DNA from: Calliopsis andreniformis
Taxonomy: Eukaryota; Arthropoda; Insecta; Hymenoptera; Andrenidae
Assembly (NCBI RefSeq): GCF_051401765.1
Contig: NW_027480464.1
Location: 2,790,001 to 2,854,000 of the forward strand
DNA: 64,000 nt
Reading direction: 5' to 3'
Shown here: positions 12,265 to 25,713 of the stretch, piece by piece
Numbering within the stretch: the first letter of the stretch is position 1
Layout of the letters: each line of letters begins with the position of its first letter
Notes under the pieces: model-generated
What the model was told of the DNA's origin: nothing
The model's input: the letters and a program-made list of their open reading frames with translations, nothing else
Database searches by the model: none
Made by a program: the position numbers and the translations under genes

Positions 12265-14539
12265 ATGCCTCAATCCACAATCCTCAATCCTCTGTCATCA
12301 AACCTCAATCCTCAATCCTCAATCCTCAATCCTCAATCCTCAATCCTCATTCTACAATCCTCAATCTTCAATCCTCAATCCTCAATCCTCAATTCTCAAT
12401 CCTCAATCCTCAGTCCTCAGTCCTCAAACCTCAATCCTCAACCCTCAGTCCACATTCTCAGTCCTCAATCCTCAATTCTCAGTCCTCAGCCCTCAAACCT
12501 CAATCCTCAATCCTCAATCCTCAATCTTCAATCATCAATACTCAGTCTTCAATACTCAATCCTCAATCCTCAATCCTCAATCCTCAATCCTCATTCTTCA
12601 ATCCTCAATACACAATCCTCAATCTTCAATCCTCAATCCTCAATCCTCAATCCTCAATTCTCAATCTTCAATCCCCAATACTCAGACCTCAAACATCAAT
12701 ACTCAATCCTCAATCCTCAATGCTCAATCCTCAATCCTCAATCCTCAACCCTCAATCTTCAATCCTCAATCCTCATTCTTCAATCCTCAGACCTCAAACG
12801 TCAATAGTCAACCCTCAGTCCTCGTCCTCAATCCACAACACTCAATCGTCGATCATCAATCTTCAATCATCAATATTCAATCTTCAATCCTCAACCCTCA
12901 ATCCTCAATACTCAATCCTCAATACTCAACCATCAGCCCTCAATTCTCAATACTCAATAGAATATCCTGAATTCTCAGGATTCAATACTCAAACCTCATC
13001 ACTCAGCCCTCAAACCTCAATCCTCAATCCTCAATCCTCAATCTTCAATCATCAATACTCAGTCTTCAATACTCAATCCTCAATCCTCAATCCTCAATCC
13101 TCAATCCTCATTCTTCAATCCTCAATACACAATCCTCAATCTTCAATCCTCAATCCTCAATCCTCAATCCTCAATTCTCAATCTTCAATCCCCAATACTC
13201 AGACCTCAAACATCAATACTCAATCCCCAATCCTCAATCCTCATTCTTCAATCCTCAGACCTCAAACGTCAATAGTCAACCCTCAGTCCTCGTCCTCAAT
13301 CCACAACACTCAATCGTCGATCATCAATCTTCAATCATCAATATTCAATCTTCAATCCTCAACCCTCAATCCTCAATACTCAATCCTCAATACTCAACCA
13401 TCAGCCCTCAATTCTCAATACTCAATAGAATATCCTGAATTCTCAGGATTCAATACTCAAACCTCATCACTCAACCCTCAACCCTCAATCCTCAATCCTC
13501 AATCCTCAATCGTCAATCCTCAATACTCAATCCTCAATCCTCAACACTCAATCCTCAATCCTCAATCGTCATTCTTCAATCCTCAATACTCAATCTTCAA
13601 TCCTCAATCCTCAATCCTCAATCCTCAAACCTCATTCTACAATCCTCAATACCCAATCCTCAATCTTCAATCCTCAATCCTCAATCCTCAGTCCTCAGTC
13701 CTCAAACCTCAATCCTCAACCCTCAGCCCACATCCTCAATCCTCAATCCTAAATTCTCAATCCTCAAACCTCAAACCTCAATCCTCAACCGTCAGTCCTC
13801 GTCCTCAATCCTCAACCCTCTATCCTCAATCCTCAGTCCTCAATCTTCAATCCTCAATACCCAATATTCAATCCTCAATCCTCAATCCCCAGTCCTCAAT
13901 CCTCAATCTTCAATCCTCAATCCTCAGTCCACAATCCTCAATCTTCATTCTTCAATACTCAATACCCAATCCTCAGTCTTCAATCCTCAATCCTCAATCA
14001 TCAAATCTCAATCCCCAATCCTCAGTCCTCAGTCCTCAAACCTCAATCCTCAACCCTCAGCCCTCATCCTCAATTCTCAATCCTCAATCCTCAATCCTCA
14101 ATCTTCAATCCTCAATACTCAATCTTCAATAATCAATCCTCAATTCTCAATCCTCAATACTCAATCCTCAATCGTCAACCGTCAATCCCCAATCCTCAAT
14201 CTTCAATCCTCAATCCTCAATCCTCAATCCTCAATCCTCAATCTTCAATCCCCAATAATCAATCTTCAATCCTCAATCCTCAATCCTCAATCCTGAATCC
14301 TCAATTCTCAATCCCCAAACTCCAATCCTCTATACTCAGTCTTCAATCCTCAATCCTCTATCCTCAATGCTCATTCTTCAACCCTCAATACCCAATCCTC
14401 AATCTTCAATCCTCAATCCTCAATCCTCAATTCTCAATCCTCAATCCTCAATCCTCAGACCTCAAACCTCAATCGCCAATCCTCAGCCCTCATCCTCAAT
14501 CCTCAATCCTCAATATTCAATCCTCAATCCTCAATCCTC
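12265..14539 (+). repeat. 2.2-kb HOR copy with two palindromes, copy 2
   Basis: Tandem copy of the preceding block, with palindromes at 12964-12981 and 13432-13449. The first 540 bp differ from copy 1 by a single noticed substitution (CCTCTGTCATC at about 12291 against CCTCAGTCATC). The 3' third is longer and more diverged, giving 2,275 bp to the next landmark. Confidence 0.8.
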
Positions 14540-15728
14540 ATGCCTCAACCCACAATCCTCAATCCTCAGTCATCAAACCTCAATCCTGAATCGTCAATCC
14601 TGAATTCTAAATCTTCAGACCCCAGACCTGAACAATCAGATGTCAATCCTCAATCCTCAATAGAATATTATCAATTCACAGCTTTCAATACACAATACTC
14701 AATCTGCAATCTTCAAATTTCTACCCACAAGCATCAATTCTCATCACTCAACCCTCAACACTCAGTCCCCAATCCTCAATCTTCAATCCTCAATCCGCAA
14801 TCCTCAACCCTCAACACTCAGTCCCCAATCCTCAATCTTCAATCCTCAATCCTCAATCCTCAATCCTCAATCCTCAATCTTCAATCCTCTATACTCAATC
14901 CTCAATCCTCAATCCTCAATCCTCAATCCTCAATCCTCAATCCTCAATCCTCAATCCTCATTCTACAATCCTCAATACCCAATCCTCAATCTTCAATCCT
15001 CAATCCTCAATCCTCAATTCTCAATCCTCAATCCTCAGTCCTCAGTCCTCAAACCTCAATCCTCAACCCTCAGCCCACATTCTCAGTCCTCAATCCTCAA
15101 TTCTCAGTCCTCAGCCCTCAAACCTCAATCCTCAACCCTCAGACCTCATCCTCAATCCTCAATTATCAATCCTCAATCCTCAATCTTCAATCCTCAATAC
15201 TCAATCCTCAATCCTCAATCCTCAGTCCTCATTACTCAACCGTCAGTCCTCAATTCTCAATACTCAATCCTCAATCCTCAATCTTCAATCCTCAATACTC
15301 AATCTTCAATGCTCAATCCTCAATCCTCAATCCTCAATGCTCAATCCTCAATCCTCAATCCTCAACCCTCAATCTTCAATCCTCAATCCTCATTCTTCAA
15401 TCCTCGGACCTCTAACATCAATACTCAACCCTCAGTCCTCGTCCTCAATCCACAACACTCAATCCTCGATCATCAATCTTCAATCATCAATATTCAATCT
15501 TCAATCCTCAATCCTCAATCCTCAATACTCAATCCTCAATACTCAACCATCAGCCCTCAATCCTCAATTCTCAATAGAATATCCTGAATTCTCAGGATTC
15601 AATACTCAAACCTCAACACTCAACCCTCAACCCTCAATCCTCAATCCTCAATCCTCAATCGTCAATCCTCAATACTCAATCTTCAATCCTCAATCCTCAA
15701 TCCTCAATCCTCAATCCTCAATCCTCAA
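14540..15728 (+). repeat. HOR copy with degenerate segment and palindrome
   Basis: Begins with ATGCCTCAACCC and carries a degenerate segment at 14638-14770 and a palindrome at 15581-15598. It has variant units shared with the blocks at 18090 and 27723 (GACCCCAGACC, TTCTAAATCTTC, ACCCACAAGCATC), so this copy is closer to the 16-39 kb family than to its left neighbours. Confidence 0.7.
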
Positions 15729-16490
15729 TCTTCCATCGTCAATACTCAATCTTCAATCCTCAATCCTCAATCCGCAATCCTCAATGCTCAATCCTCAATC
15801 CTCATTCCTCAAACCACAATCTTCAATCCTCAATACTCAATCTGCAATCCTCAATACTCCATTCTCAATCCTCAATCCTCAAACGTCGATCCTCAATCCC
15901 CAATACTCAATCTTCAATCCTCAATCCTCAATCCCCAATTCTCAATCCTCAATCCTCAATCTTCAATCCTCAGTCCTCAATCGTCATTCGGCAATCCTCA
16001 TTCTTCAATCCTCAATACCCAATCCTCAATCTTCAATCTTCAACCCTCAATCCTCAACTCTCAAACCTCAAACCTCAATCCTCAATCCTCAATCCCCAAT
16101 CCCAATCCTCAATCCTCAATCTTCAATCCTCAATCCTCAATCGTCATTCGTCAATCCTCATTCTTCAATCCTCAATACCCAATCCTCAATCTTCAATCTT
16201 CAACCCTCAATCCTCAACTCTCAATCCTCAAACCTCAATCCTCAACCCTCAGCCCTCATCCCCAATCCTCAATCCTCAATCCTCCATCGTCATTCTTCAA
16301 TCCTCAATACTCAATCTTCAATCCTCAATCCTCAATCCTCAATCCTCAAACCTCATTCTACAATCCTCAATACCCAATCCTCAATCTTCAATCCTCAATC
16401 CTCAATCCTCAGTACTCAATCCTCAATCCTCAGTCCTCAGTCCTCAAATCTCAATCCTCAACCCTCAGCCCTCATCCTTAATCCTCAATC
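15729..16490 (+). repeat. K module, copy 2
   Basis: Relative of the module at 2760-3530, with private variants such as AATACTCCATTCTC and CAAACGTCGATCC. A 1-bp register shift at about 16100 (CCCCAATCCCAATCC) is shared with the copy at about 25731 and helps place the start of the long duplication. Confidence 0.65.
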
Positions 16491-19400
16491 CTAAATTCTC
16501 AATCCTCAAACCTCAAACCTCAATACTCAGCCGTCAGTCCTCGTCCTCAATCCTCAACCCTCAATACTCAATCCTCAGTCCTCAATCTTCAATCCTCAAT
16601 ACTCAATATTCAATCCTCAATCCTCAATCCTCAGTTCTCAATCCTCAATCTTCAATCCTCAATCCTCAGTCCTCAATCCTCAATCCTCATTCTTCAATAC
16701 TCAATACCCAATCCTCAGTCTTCAATCCTCTATCCTCAATCATCAAATCTCAATCCCCAATCCTCAGTCCTCAGTCCTCAAACCTCAATCCTCAACCGTC
16801 AGCCCTCATCTTCGATTCTCAATCCTCAATCCTCAATCCTCAATCTTCAATCTTCAATACTCAATCTTCAATAATCAATCCTCAATTCTCAATCCTCAAT
16901 CCTCAATCCTCAATCTCCAATCCTCAATCTTCAATCCTCAATCCTCAGTCCTCAATCCTCAATCCTCATTCTTCAATACTCAATACCCAATCCTCAGCCT
17001 TCAATCCTCAATCCTGAATCATCAAATCTCAATCCCCAATCCCCAGTCCTCAGCCCTCAAACCTCAATCCTCAACCCTCAGCCCTCATCCTCAATTCTCA
17101 ATCCTCAATCCTCAATCCTCAATCTTCAATCCTCAATACCGAATCTTCAATAATCAATCCTCAATTCTCAATCCTCAATCCTCAATCCTCAATCTTCAAT
17201 CCTCAATCCTCAATCCTCAATACTCAATCCTCAATCCTCAGTCCTCAGTCCTCAAACCTCAATCCTCAACCCTCAGCCCTCATCCTCAATCCTCAATCCT
17301 AAATTCTCAATCCTCAAACCTCAAACCTCAATCCTCAACCGTCAGTCCTCGTCCTCAATCCTCAACCCTCTATCCTCAATCCTCAGTCCTCAATCTTCAA
17401 TCCTCAATACCCAATATTCAATCCTCAATCCTCAATCGCCAGTCCTCAATCCTCAATCTTCAATCCTCAATCCTCAGTCCACAATCCTCAATCTTCATTC
17501 TTCAATACTCAATACCCAATCCTCAGTCTTCAATCCTCAATCCTCAATCATCAGATCTCAATCCCCAATCCTCAGTCCTCAGTCCTCAAACCTCATTCCT
17601 CAACCCTCAGCCCTCATCCTCAATTCTCAATCCTCAATCCTCAATCCTCAATCTTCAATCCTCAATACTCAATCTTCAATAATCAATCCTCAATTCTCAA
17701 TCCTCAATACTCAATCCTCAATCGTCAACCGTCAATCCCCAATCCTCAATCTTCAATCCTCAATCCTCAATGCTCAATCCTCAATCCTCAATCTTCAATC
17801 CCCAATAATCAATCTTCAATCCTCAATCCTCAATCCTCAATCCTGAATCCTCAATTCTCAATCCCCAAACTCCAATCCTCTATACTCAGTCTTCAATCCT
17901 CAATCCTCTGTCCTCAATCCTCATTCTTCAACCCTCAATACCCAATCCTCAATCTTCAATCCTCAATCCTCAATCCTCAATTCTCAATCCTCAATCCTCA
18001 ATCCTCAGTCCTCAAACCTCAATCGCCAATCCTCAGCCCCTATCCTCAATCCTCAATCCTCAATATTCAATCCTCAATCCTCAATCCTCATGCCTCAATC
18101 CACAATCCTCAATCCTCAGTCATCAAACCTCAATCCTGAATCGTCAATCCTGAATTCTAAATCTTCAGACCCCAGACCTGAACAATCAGATGTCAATCCT
18201 CAATCCTCAATAGAATATTATCAATTCACAGTTTTCAATACACAATACTCAATCTGCAATCTTCAAATTTCTACCCACAAGCATCAATTCTCATCACTCA
18301 ACCCTCAACACTCAGTCCCCAATCCTCAATCTTCAATCCTCAATCCGCAATCCTCAACCCTCAACACTCAGTCCCCAGTCCTCAATCTTCAATCCTCAAT
18401 CCTCAATCCTCAATCCTCAATCCTCAATCCTCAATCTTCAATCCTCGGACCTCTAACATCAATACTCAACCCTCAGTCCTCGTCCTCAATCCACAACACT
18501 CAATCCTCGATCATCAATCTTCAATCATCAATATTCAATCTTCAATCCTCAATCCTCAATCCTCAATCCTCAATACTCAATCCTCAATACTCAACCATCA
18601 GCCCTCAATCATCAGTTCTCAATAGAATATCCTGAATTCTCAGGATTCAATACTCAAACCTCAACACTCAACCCTCAACCCTCAATCCTCAATCCTCAAT
18701 CGTCATTCGTCAATCCTCATTCTTCAATCCTCAATACCCAATCCTCAATCTTCAATCTTCAACCCTCAATTCTCAACTCTCAATCCTCAAACCTCAATCC
18801 TCAACCCTCAGCCCTCATCCTCAATCCTCAATCCTCAATCCTCAATCGTCATTCTTCAATCCTCAATACTCAATCTTCAATCCTCAATCCTCAATCCTCA
18901 ATCCTCAAACCTCATTCTACAATCCTCAATACCCAATCCTCAATCTTCAATCCTCAATCCTCAATCCTCAGTACTCAATCCTCAATCCTCAGTCCTCAGT
19001 CCTCAAATCTCAATCCTCAACCCTCAGCCCTCATCCTTAATCCTCAATCCTAAATTCTCAATCCCCAATCCTCAAACCTCAATACTCAGCCGTCAGTCCT
19101 CGTCCTCAATCCTCAACCCTCAATACTCAATCCTCAGTCCTCAATCTTCAATCCTCAATACTCAATATTCAATCCTCAATCCTCAATCCTCAGTTCTCAA
19201 TCCTCAATCTTCAATCCTCAATCCTCAGTCCTCAATCCTCAATCCTCATTCTTCAATACTCAATACCCAATCCTCAGTCTTCAATCCTCTATCCTCAATC
19301 ATCAAATCTCAATCCCCAATCCTCAGTCCTCAGTCCTCAAACCTCAATCCTCAACCGTCAGCCCTCATCTTCGATTCTCAATCCTCAATCCTCAATCCTC

Positions 19401-20489
19401 AATCTTCAATCTTCAATACTCAATCTTCAATAATCAATCCTCAATTCTCAATCCTCAATCCTCAATCCTCAATCTTCAATCCTCAATCTTCAATCCTCAA
19501 TCCTCAGTCCTCAATCCTCAATCCTCATTCTTCAATACTCAATACCCAATCCTCAGCCTTCAATCCTCAATCCTGAATCATCAAATCTCAATCCCCAATC
19601 CCCAGTCCTCAGCCCTCAAACCTCAATCCTCAACCCTCAGCCCTCATCCTCAATTCTCAATCCTCAATCCTCAATCCTCAATCTTCAATCCTCAATACCG
19701 AATCTTCAATAATCAATCCTCAATTCTCAATCCTCAATCCTCAATCCTCAATCTTCAATCCTCAATCCTCAATCCTCAATTCTCAATCCTCAATCCTCAG
19801 TCCTCAGTCCACAAACCTCAATCCTCAACCCTCAGCCCACATTCTCAGTCCTCAATCATCAATTATCAGTCCTCAGCCCTCAAACCTCAATCCTCAACCC
19901 TCAGACCTCATCCTCAATCCTCAATTATCAATCCTCAATCCTCAATCTTCAATCCTCAATACTCAATCCTCAATCCTCAATCCTCAGTCGTCATTACTCA
20001 ACCGTCAGTCCTCAATTCTCAATACTCAATCCTCAATCCTCAATCTTCAATCCTCAATACTCAATCTTCAATGCTCAATCCTCAATCCTAAATCCTCAAT
20101 GCTCAATCCTCAATCCTCAATCCTCAACCCTCAATCTTCAATCCTCAATCCTCATTCTTCAATCCTCGGACCTCTAACATCAATACTCAACCCTCAGTCC
20201 TCGTCCTCAATCCACAACACTCAATCCTCGATCATCAATCTTCAATCATCAATATTCAATCTTCAATCCTCAATCCTCAATCCTCAATACTCAATCCTCA
20301 ATACTCAACAATCAGCCCTCAATCCTCAATTCTCAATAGAATATCCTGAATTCTCAGGATTCAATACTCAAACCTCAACACTCAACCCTCAACGCTCAAT
20401 CCTCAATCCTCAATCCTCAATCGTCAATCCTCAATACTCAATCTTCAATCCTCAATCCTCAATCCTCAATCCTCAATCCTCAATCCTCA

Positions 20490-21215
20490 ATCTTCCATCG
20501 TCAATACTCAATCTTCAATCCTCAATCCTCAATCCGCAATCCTCAATGCTCAATCCTCAATCCTCATTCCTCAAACCTCAATCTTCAATCCTCAATCCTC
20601 AATCCTCAATCGTCGATCCTCAATCCCCAATCCTCAATCTTCAATCCTCAATCCTCAATCCCCAATTCTCATTCCTCAATCCTCAATCTTCAATCCTCAA
20701 TCCTCAATCGTCATTCGGCAATCCTCATTCTTCAATCCTCAATACCCAATCCTCAATCTTCAATCTTCAACCCTCAATCCTCAACTCTCAATCCTCAAAC
20801 CTCAATCCTCAATCCTCAATCCCCAATCCTCAATCCTCAATCCTCAATCTTCAATCCTCAATCCTCAATCGTCATTCGTCAATCCTCATTCTTCAATCCT
20901 CAATACCCAATTCTCAATCTTCAATCTTCAACCCTCAATCCTCAACTCTCAATCCTCAAACCTCAATCCTCAACCCTCAGCCCTCATCCTCAATCCTCAA
21001 TCCTCAATCCTCAATCGTCATTCTTCAATGCTCAATACTCAATCTTCAATCCTCAATCCTCAATCCTCAATCCTCAAACCTCATTCTACAATCCTCAATA
21101 CCCAATCCTCAATCTTCAATCCTCAATCCTCAATCCTCAGTACTCAATCCTCAATCCTCAGTCCTCAGTCCTCAAATCTCAATCCTCAACCCTCAGCCCT
21201 CCTCCTTAACCCTCA
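20490..21215 (+). repeat. K module, copy 3
   Basis: Inside long-block copy A. It lacks a stretch of AATACTC / AATCTGC units present in the corresponding modules at 30118 and 35130, which contributes to the 35-bp change in offset between copies A and B here. Confidence 0.6.
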
Positions 21216-22439
21216 ATCCTAAATTCTCAATCCTCAAACCTCAAACCTCAATACTCAACCGTCAGTCCTCGTCCTCAATCCTCAACCCTCAATACTCAAT
21301 CCTCAGTCCTCAATCTTCAATCCTCAATACTCAATATTCAATCCTCAATCCACAATCCTCAGTTCTCAATCCTCAATCTTCAATCCTCAATCCTCAGTCC
21401 TCAATCCTCAATCCTCATTCTTCAATACTCAATACCCAATCCTCAGTCTTCAATCCTCTATCCTCAATCATCAAATCTCAATCCCCAATCCTCAGTCCTC
21501 AGTCCTCAAACCTCAATCCTCAACCGTCAGCCCTCATCTTCGACAATCGCCCCTCAATCCTCAATCCTCAATCTTCAATCTTCAATACTCAATCTTCAAT
21601 AATCAATCCTCAATTCTCAATCCTCAATCCTCAATCCTCAATCTTCAATCCTCAATCCTCAATCCTCAATACTCAATCCTCAATCCTCAGTCCTCAGTCC
21701 TCAAACCTCAATCCTCAACCCTCAGCCCTCATCCTCAATCCTCAATCCTAAATTCTCAAACCTCAAACCTCAAACCTCAATCCTCAACCGTCAGTCCACG
21801 TCCTCAATCCTCAACCCACAATCCTCAATCCTCAGTCCTCAACCTTCAACCCTCAATACTCAATATTCAATCCTCAATCCTCAATCCTCAGTCCTCAATC
21901 CTCAATCTTCAATCCTCAATCCTCAGTCCTCAATCCTGAATCCTCATTCTTCAATACTCAATACGCAATCCTCAGTCTTCAATCCTCAACCCTCAATCAT
22001 CAAATCTCAATCCCCAATCCTCAGTCCTCAGTCCTCAAACCTCAATCCTCAACCCTCAGCCCTCATCCTCAATTCTCAATCCTCAATGCTCAATCCTCAA
22101 TCTTCAATCCTCAATACTCAATCTTCAATACTCAATCCTCAATTCTCAATCATCAATACACAATCCTCAATCGTCAACCCTCAATCCCCAATCCTCAATC
22201 TTCAATCCTCAATCCTCAATCCTCAATCCTCAATCCTCAAACTTCAATCCCCAATAATCAATCTTCAATCCTCAATCCTCAATCCTCAATTCTCAATCCT
22301 CAATCCTCAATCCTCAGTCCTCAAACCTCAATCGCCAATCCTCAGCCCTCATCCTCAATCCTCAATCCTCAATCTTCAATCCTCAAACCTCAATCCTCAT
22401 GCCTCAATCCACAATCCTAAATCCTCAGTCATCAAACCT

Positions 22440-23950
22440 CAATCCTCAACCCTCAGCCCTCATCCTCAATCCTCAATCCTAAATTCTCAATCCTCAAACC
22501 TCAAACCTCAACCCTCAACCGTCAGTCCTCGTCCTCAATCCTCAACCCTCAATCCTCAATCCTCAGTCCTCAATCTTCAATCCTCAATACTCAATATTCA
22601 ATCCTCAATCCTCAATCCTCAGTCCTCAATCCTCAGTCTTCAATCCTCAATCCTCAGTCCTCAATCCTCAATCCTCATTCTTCAATACTCAATACCCAAT
22701 CCTCAGTCTTCAATCCTCAATCCTCAATCATCAAATCTCGATCCCCAATCCTCAGTCCTCAGTCCTCAAACCTCAATCCTCAACCCTCAGCCCTCATCCT
22801 CAACTCTCAATCCTCAATCTTCAATCCTCTATACTCAATCCTCAATCCTCAATCCTCAATACTCAATCCTCAATCCTCAGTCCTCAGTCCTCAAACCTCA
22901 ATCCTCAACCCTCGGCCCTCATCCTCAATCCTCAATCCTAAATTCTCAAACCTCAAACCTCAAACCTCAATCCTCAACCGTCAGTCCTCGTCCTCAATCC
23001 TCAACCCTCAATCCTCAATCCTCAGTCCTCAATCTTCAATCCTCAATACTCAATATTCAATCCTCAATCCTCAATCCTCAATCCTCAGTCCTCAACCCTC
23101 AATCTTCAATCCTCAATCCTTAGTCCTCAATCCTCAATCCTCATTCTTCAATACTCAATACCCATTCCTCAGTCTTCAATCCTCAATCCTCAATCATCAA
23201 ATCTCAATCCCCAATCCTCAGTCCTCAGTCCTCAACCTCAATCCTCAACCCTCAGCCCTCATCCTCAATTCTCAATCCTCAATGCTCAATCCTCAATCTT
23301 CAATCCTCAATACTCAATCTTCAATAATCAATCCTCAATCCTCAATCCTCAATACTCAATACTCAATCCTCAATCCTCAGTCCTCAGTCCTCAAACCTCA
23401 ATCCTCAACCCTCAGCCCTCATCCTCAATCCTCAATCCTAAATTCTCAAACTCAAACCTCAAACCTCAATCCTCAACCGTCAGTCCTCGTCCTCAATCCT
23501 CAACCCTCAATCCTCAATCCTCAGTCCTCAATCTTCAATCCTCAATACTCAATATTCAATCCTCAATCCTCAATCCTCAATCCTCAATCCTCAGTCCTCA
23601 ATCCTCAATCTTCAATCCTCAATCCTTAGTCCTCAATCCTCAATCCTCATTCTTCAATACTCAATACCCAATCCTCAGTCTTCAATCCTCAATCCTCAAT
23701 CATCAAATCTCAATCCCCAATCCTCAGTCCTCAGTCCTCAAACCTCAATCCTCAACCCTCAGCCCTCATCCTCAATTCTCAATCCTCAATGCTCAATCCT
23801 CAATCTTCAATCCTCAATACTCAATCTTCAATAATCAATCCTCAATCCTCAATCCTCAATACTCGATCCTCATTCTTCAATCCTCAATCTTCAATCATCA
23901 ATCCTCAGTCTTCAATCCTCAATCCTCAATCTTCAATCCTCAATCTTCAA
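22440..23950 (+). repeat. Tandem 0.46-0.50-kb subrepeat, three copies
   Basis: The TAAATTCTC module recurs at 22481, 22940 and 23440, spaced 459 and 500 bp. The counterpart in copy B is at 32142, 32601 and 33102 (459 and 501). Each subrepeat contains three 6-bp units, and 459 equals 462 minus 3 while 501 equals 504 minus 3. The 500 in copy A has one further deleted base near 23226. A second 1-bp loss lies near 23446 (CAAACTCAAACC). Confidence 0.78.
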
Positions 23951-25157
23951 TTCTCACTCCTCAATACTCAATCCTCAATCGTCAATCCTCAATCCCCAAT
24001 CCTCAATCTTCAATCCTCAATCCTCAATCCTCAATCCTCAATCCCCAATCTTCAATCCTCAATACTCAATCTTCAATCCTCAATCCTCAATCCTCAATCC
24101 CCAATGCTCAATCCTCAATCCTCAATCCTCAACCCTCAATCTGCAATCCTCAATACTCAACCTCCAATCCTTAATAATCAATCCTGAATCCTCAATCCTC
24201 ATTCTTCAATCCTCAATACCCAATCCTCAATACCCAATCCTCAATCTTCAATCCTCAATCCTCAATCCTCAATTCTCAATCCTCAATCCTCAATCCACAG
24301 ACCTCAATCCTCAATCTTCAATCCTCAATACTCAATCTTCAATCCTCTATCCCCAATTCTCAATCCTCAATCCTCATTCTCCAATCGTCAACACCCAATC
24401 CTCAAACTTCAATCCTCAATCCTCAATCCTCAATTCTCAATCCTCAATCCTCAATCCTCAGACCACAAACATCAATACTCAACCCTCAGTCCTCGTCCTC
24501 AATACACAACCCTCAACCCTCGATCCTCAACCTTCAATCATCGATATTCAATCTTCAATCCTCAATCCTCAATCCTCAATACTCAAACCTCAATCCTCAA
24601 CACTCAACCATCAATCCTCAGTTCTCAATACTCAATAGAATATCCTGAATTCTCAGGATTCAATACTCAAACCTCAACCCTCAACCCTCAGCCCTCATTC
24701 TCAATCCTCAATCCTCAATCCTCAATCCTCAATATTCAATTCACAATTCTCAATCTTCAATCCTCAATCCTCAATCTTCAATCCTCCATCCTCAATCCTC
24801 AATCCTCTATCCTCAATCCTCAATCGTCAGGCTTCAATCTTCAATACCCAATCCTCAGTCTTCAATCTTCAATCCTTTAATCCTCAACTCTCAATCCTCA
24901 ATCCTCAGTCCTCAGACCTCAAACCTCAATTTCCAACCCTCAGCCCTCATCCTCATTCCTCAATCCTCAATCGTCAATCCTTAATCCTCAATCCTCAACG
25001 CTCAATCCTCAATGTTCAATCCTCAATACACAATCCTCAGTCTTCAATCCTCAATCCTCAAACCTCAATCTTCAATCCTCAGTCCACAGTCCTCAAACCT
25101 CAATTCTGAATCCTCAATACTGATTCCTCAACCTTCAACCCTCAGTCCTCAACAATC

Positions 25158-25290
25158 AGTTGTCATTCCTCAATCCTCAATAGAATATCCTCAATTCACA
25201 GCATTCAAAACTCAATACTCAATCTGCAATCTTCCAAACTGTATCCACAAACATGAATTTTCACCACTCAACCATCAGCACTCATTCCTC
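25158..25290 (+). repeat. Degenerate segment, AGTTGT / CAGCATTC subtype
   Basis: Same skeleton as the segment at 1383 but beginning AGTTGTCATTCC, with TATCCTC, AATTCAC, AGCATTC, AAAACTC, then CAAACTG or CAACCTG, and AATTTTC. Copies at 25158, 54041, 57834 and 61019. The copy at 39826 starts like this subtype and switches to the AACTCTATCC form. Confidence 0.82.
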
Positions 25291-25713
25291 AATGTTCAAT
25301 CCTCAATCCTCAACTCTCAATCTTCGATCCTCAATACTGTATCTCCAATCCTCAATCCTCAATCCTCAATCCTCAGTCCTCAAACCTCATTCTTCAATCC
25401 TCAATACCCTATCCTCAATCTTCAATCCTCAATACTCAATCCTCAATTCTCAATCCTCAATCCTCAATCCTCAATCCTCAGACCTCAAACGTCTATATCC
25501 AACCCTCAGTCCTCGTCCTCAATCCACAAACCTCAATCCTCAATCCTCAATCTTCATTCATCAATATTCAACCTTCCATCCTCAATCCTCAACCCTCAAT
25601 CCTCAATCCTCAATCCTCAATGTTCAATCCTCAACACCCAATCCTCAATCTTCAATCCTCAATCCTCAATCCTCAATCCTCAATCCTCAATCCTCTGTCC
25701 TCAAACCTCAATC
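25235..25713 (+). repeat. Segment between long-block copies A and B
   Basis: Includes the 3' part of the degenerate segment (CAAACTG, TATCCAC, AAACATG, AATTTTC, ACCACTC) and heptamers with GTCTATATCC. It is related to 54120-54400 and 57910-58390, not to the end of copy B. No gene is seen. Confidence 0.6.

Larger units (their letters stand above)
16081..25234 (+). repeat. Long duplicated block, copy A
   Basis: Matches 25714-39902 nearly base for base over its length. Landmark offsets are 9,633 (at 18090), 9,626 (at 20099), 9,661 (at 22086) and 9,662 (at 23282): steps of 7 apart from single-base shifts. The left edge is near 16081, before which the two sites differ. The right edge is near 25234, where this copy reads CTTCCAAACTG and the other CTTCAACTCTATCC. 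Inside are palindromes at 18629, 20343 and 24642, degenerate segments at 18188-18320 and 25158-25290, and an internal echo of about 2.56 kb (the CGTCATTCGTC sites near 16143 and 18703). Confidence 0.82.

Noticed and set aside
22440..23950. CRISPR-like array, because similar blocks recur at regular spacing.
   Set aside because: There are no constant repeats of 23-50 bp alternating with unique spacers. The spacing is 459-501 bp and everything between is heptamer DNA.
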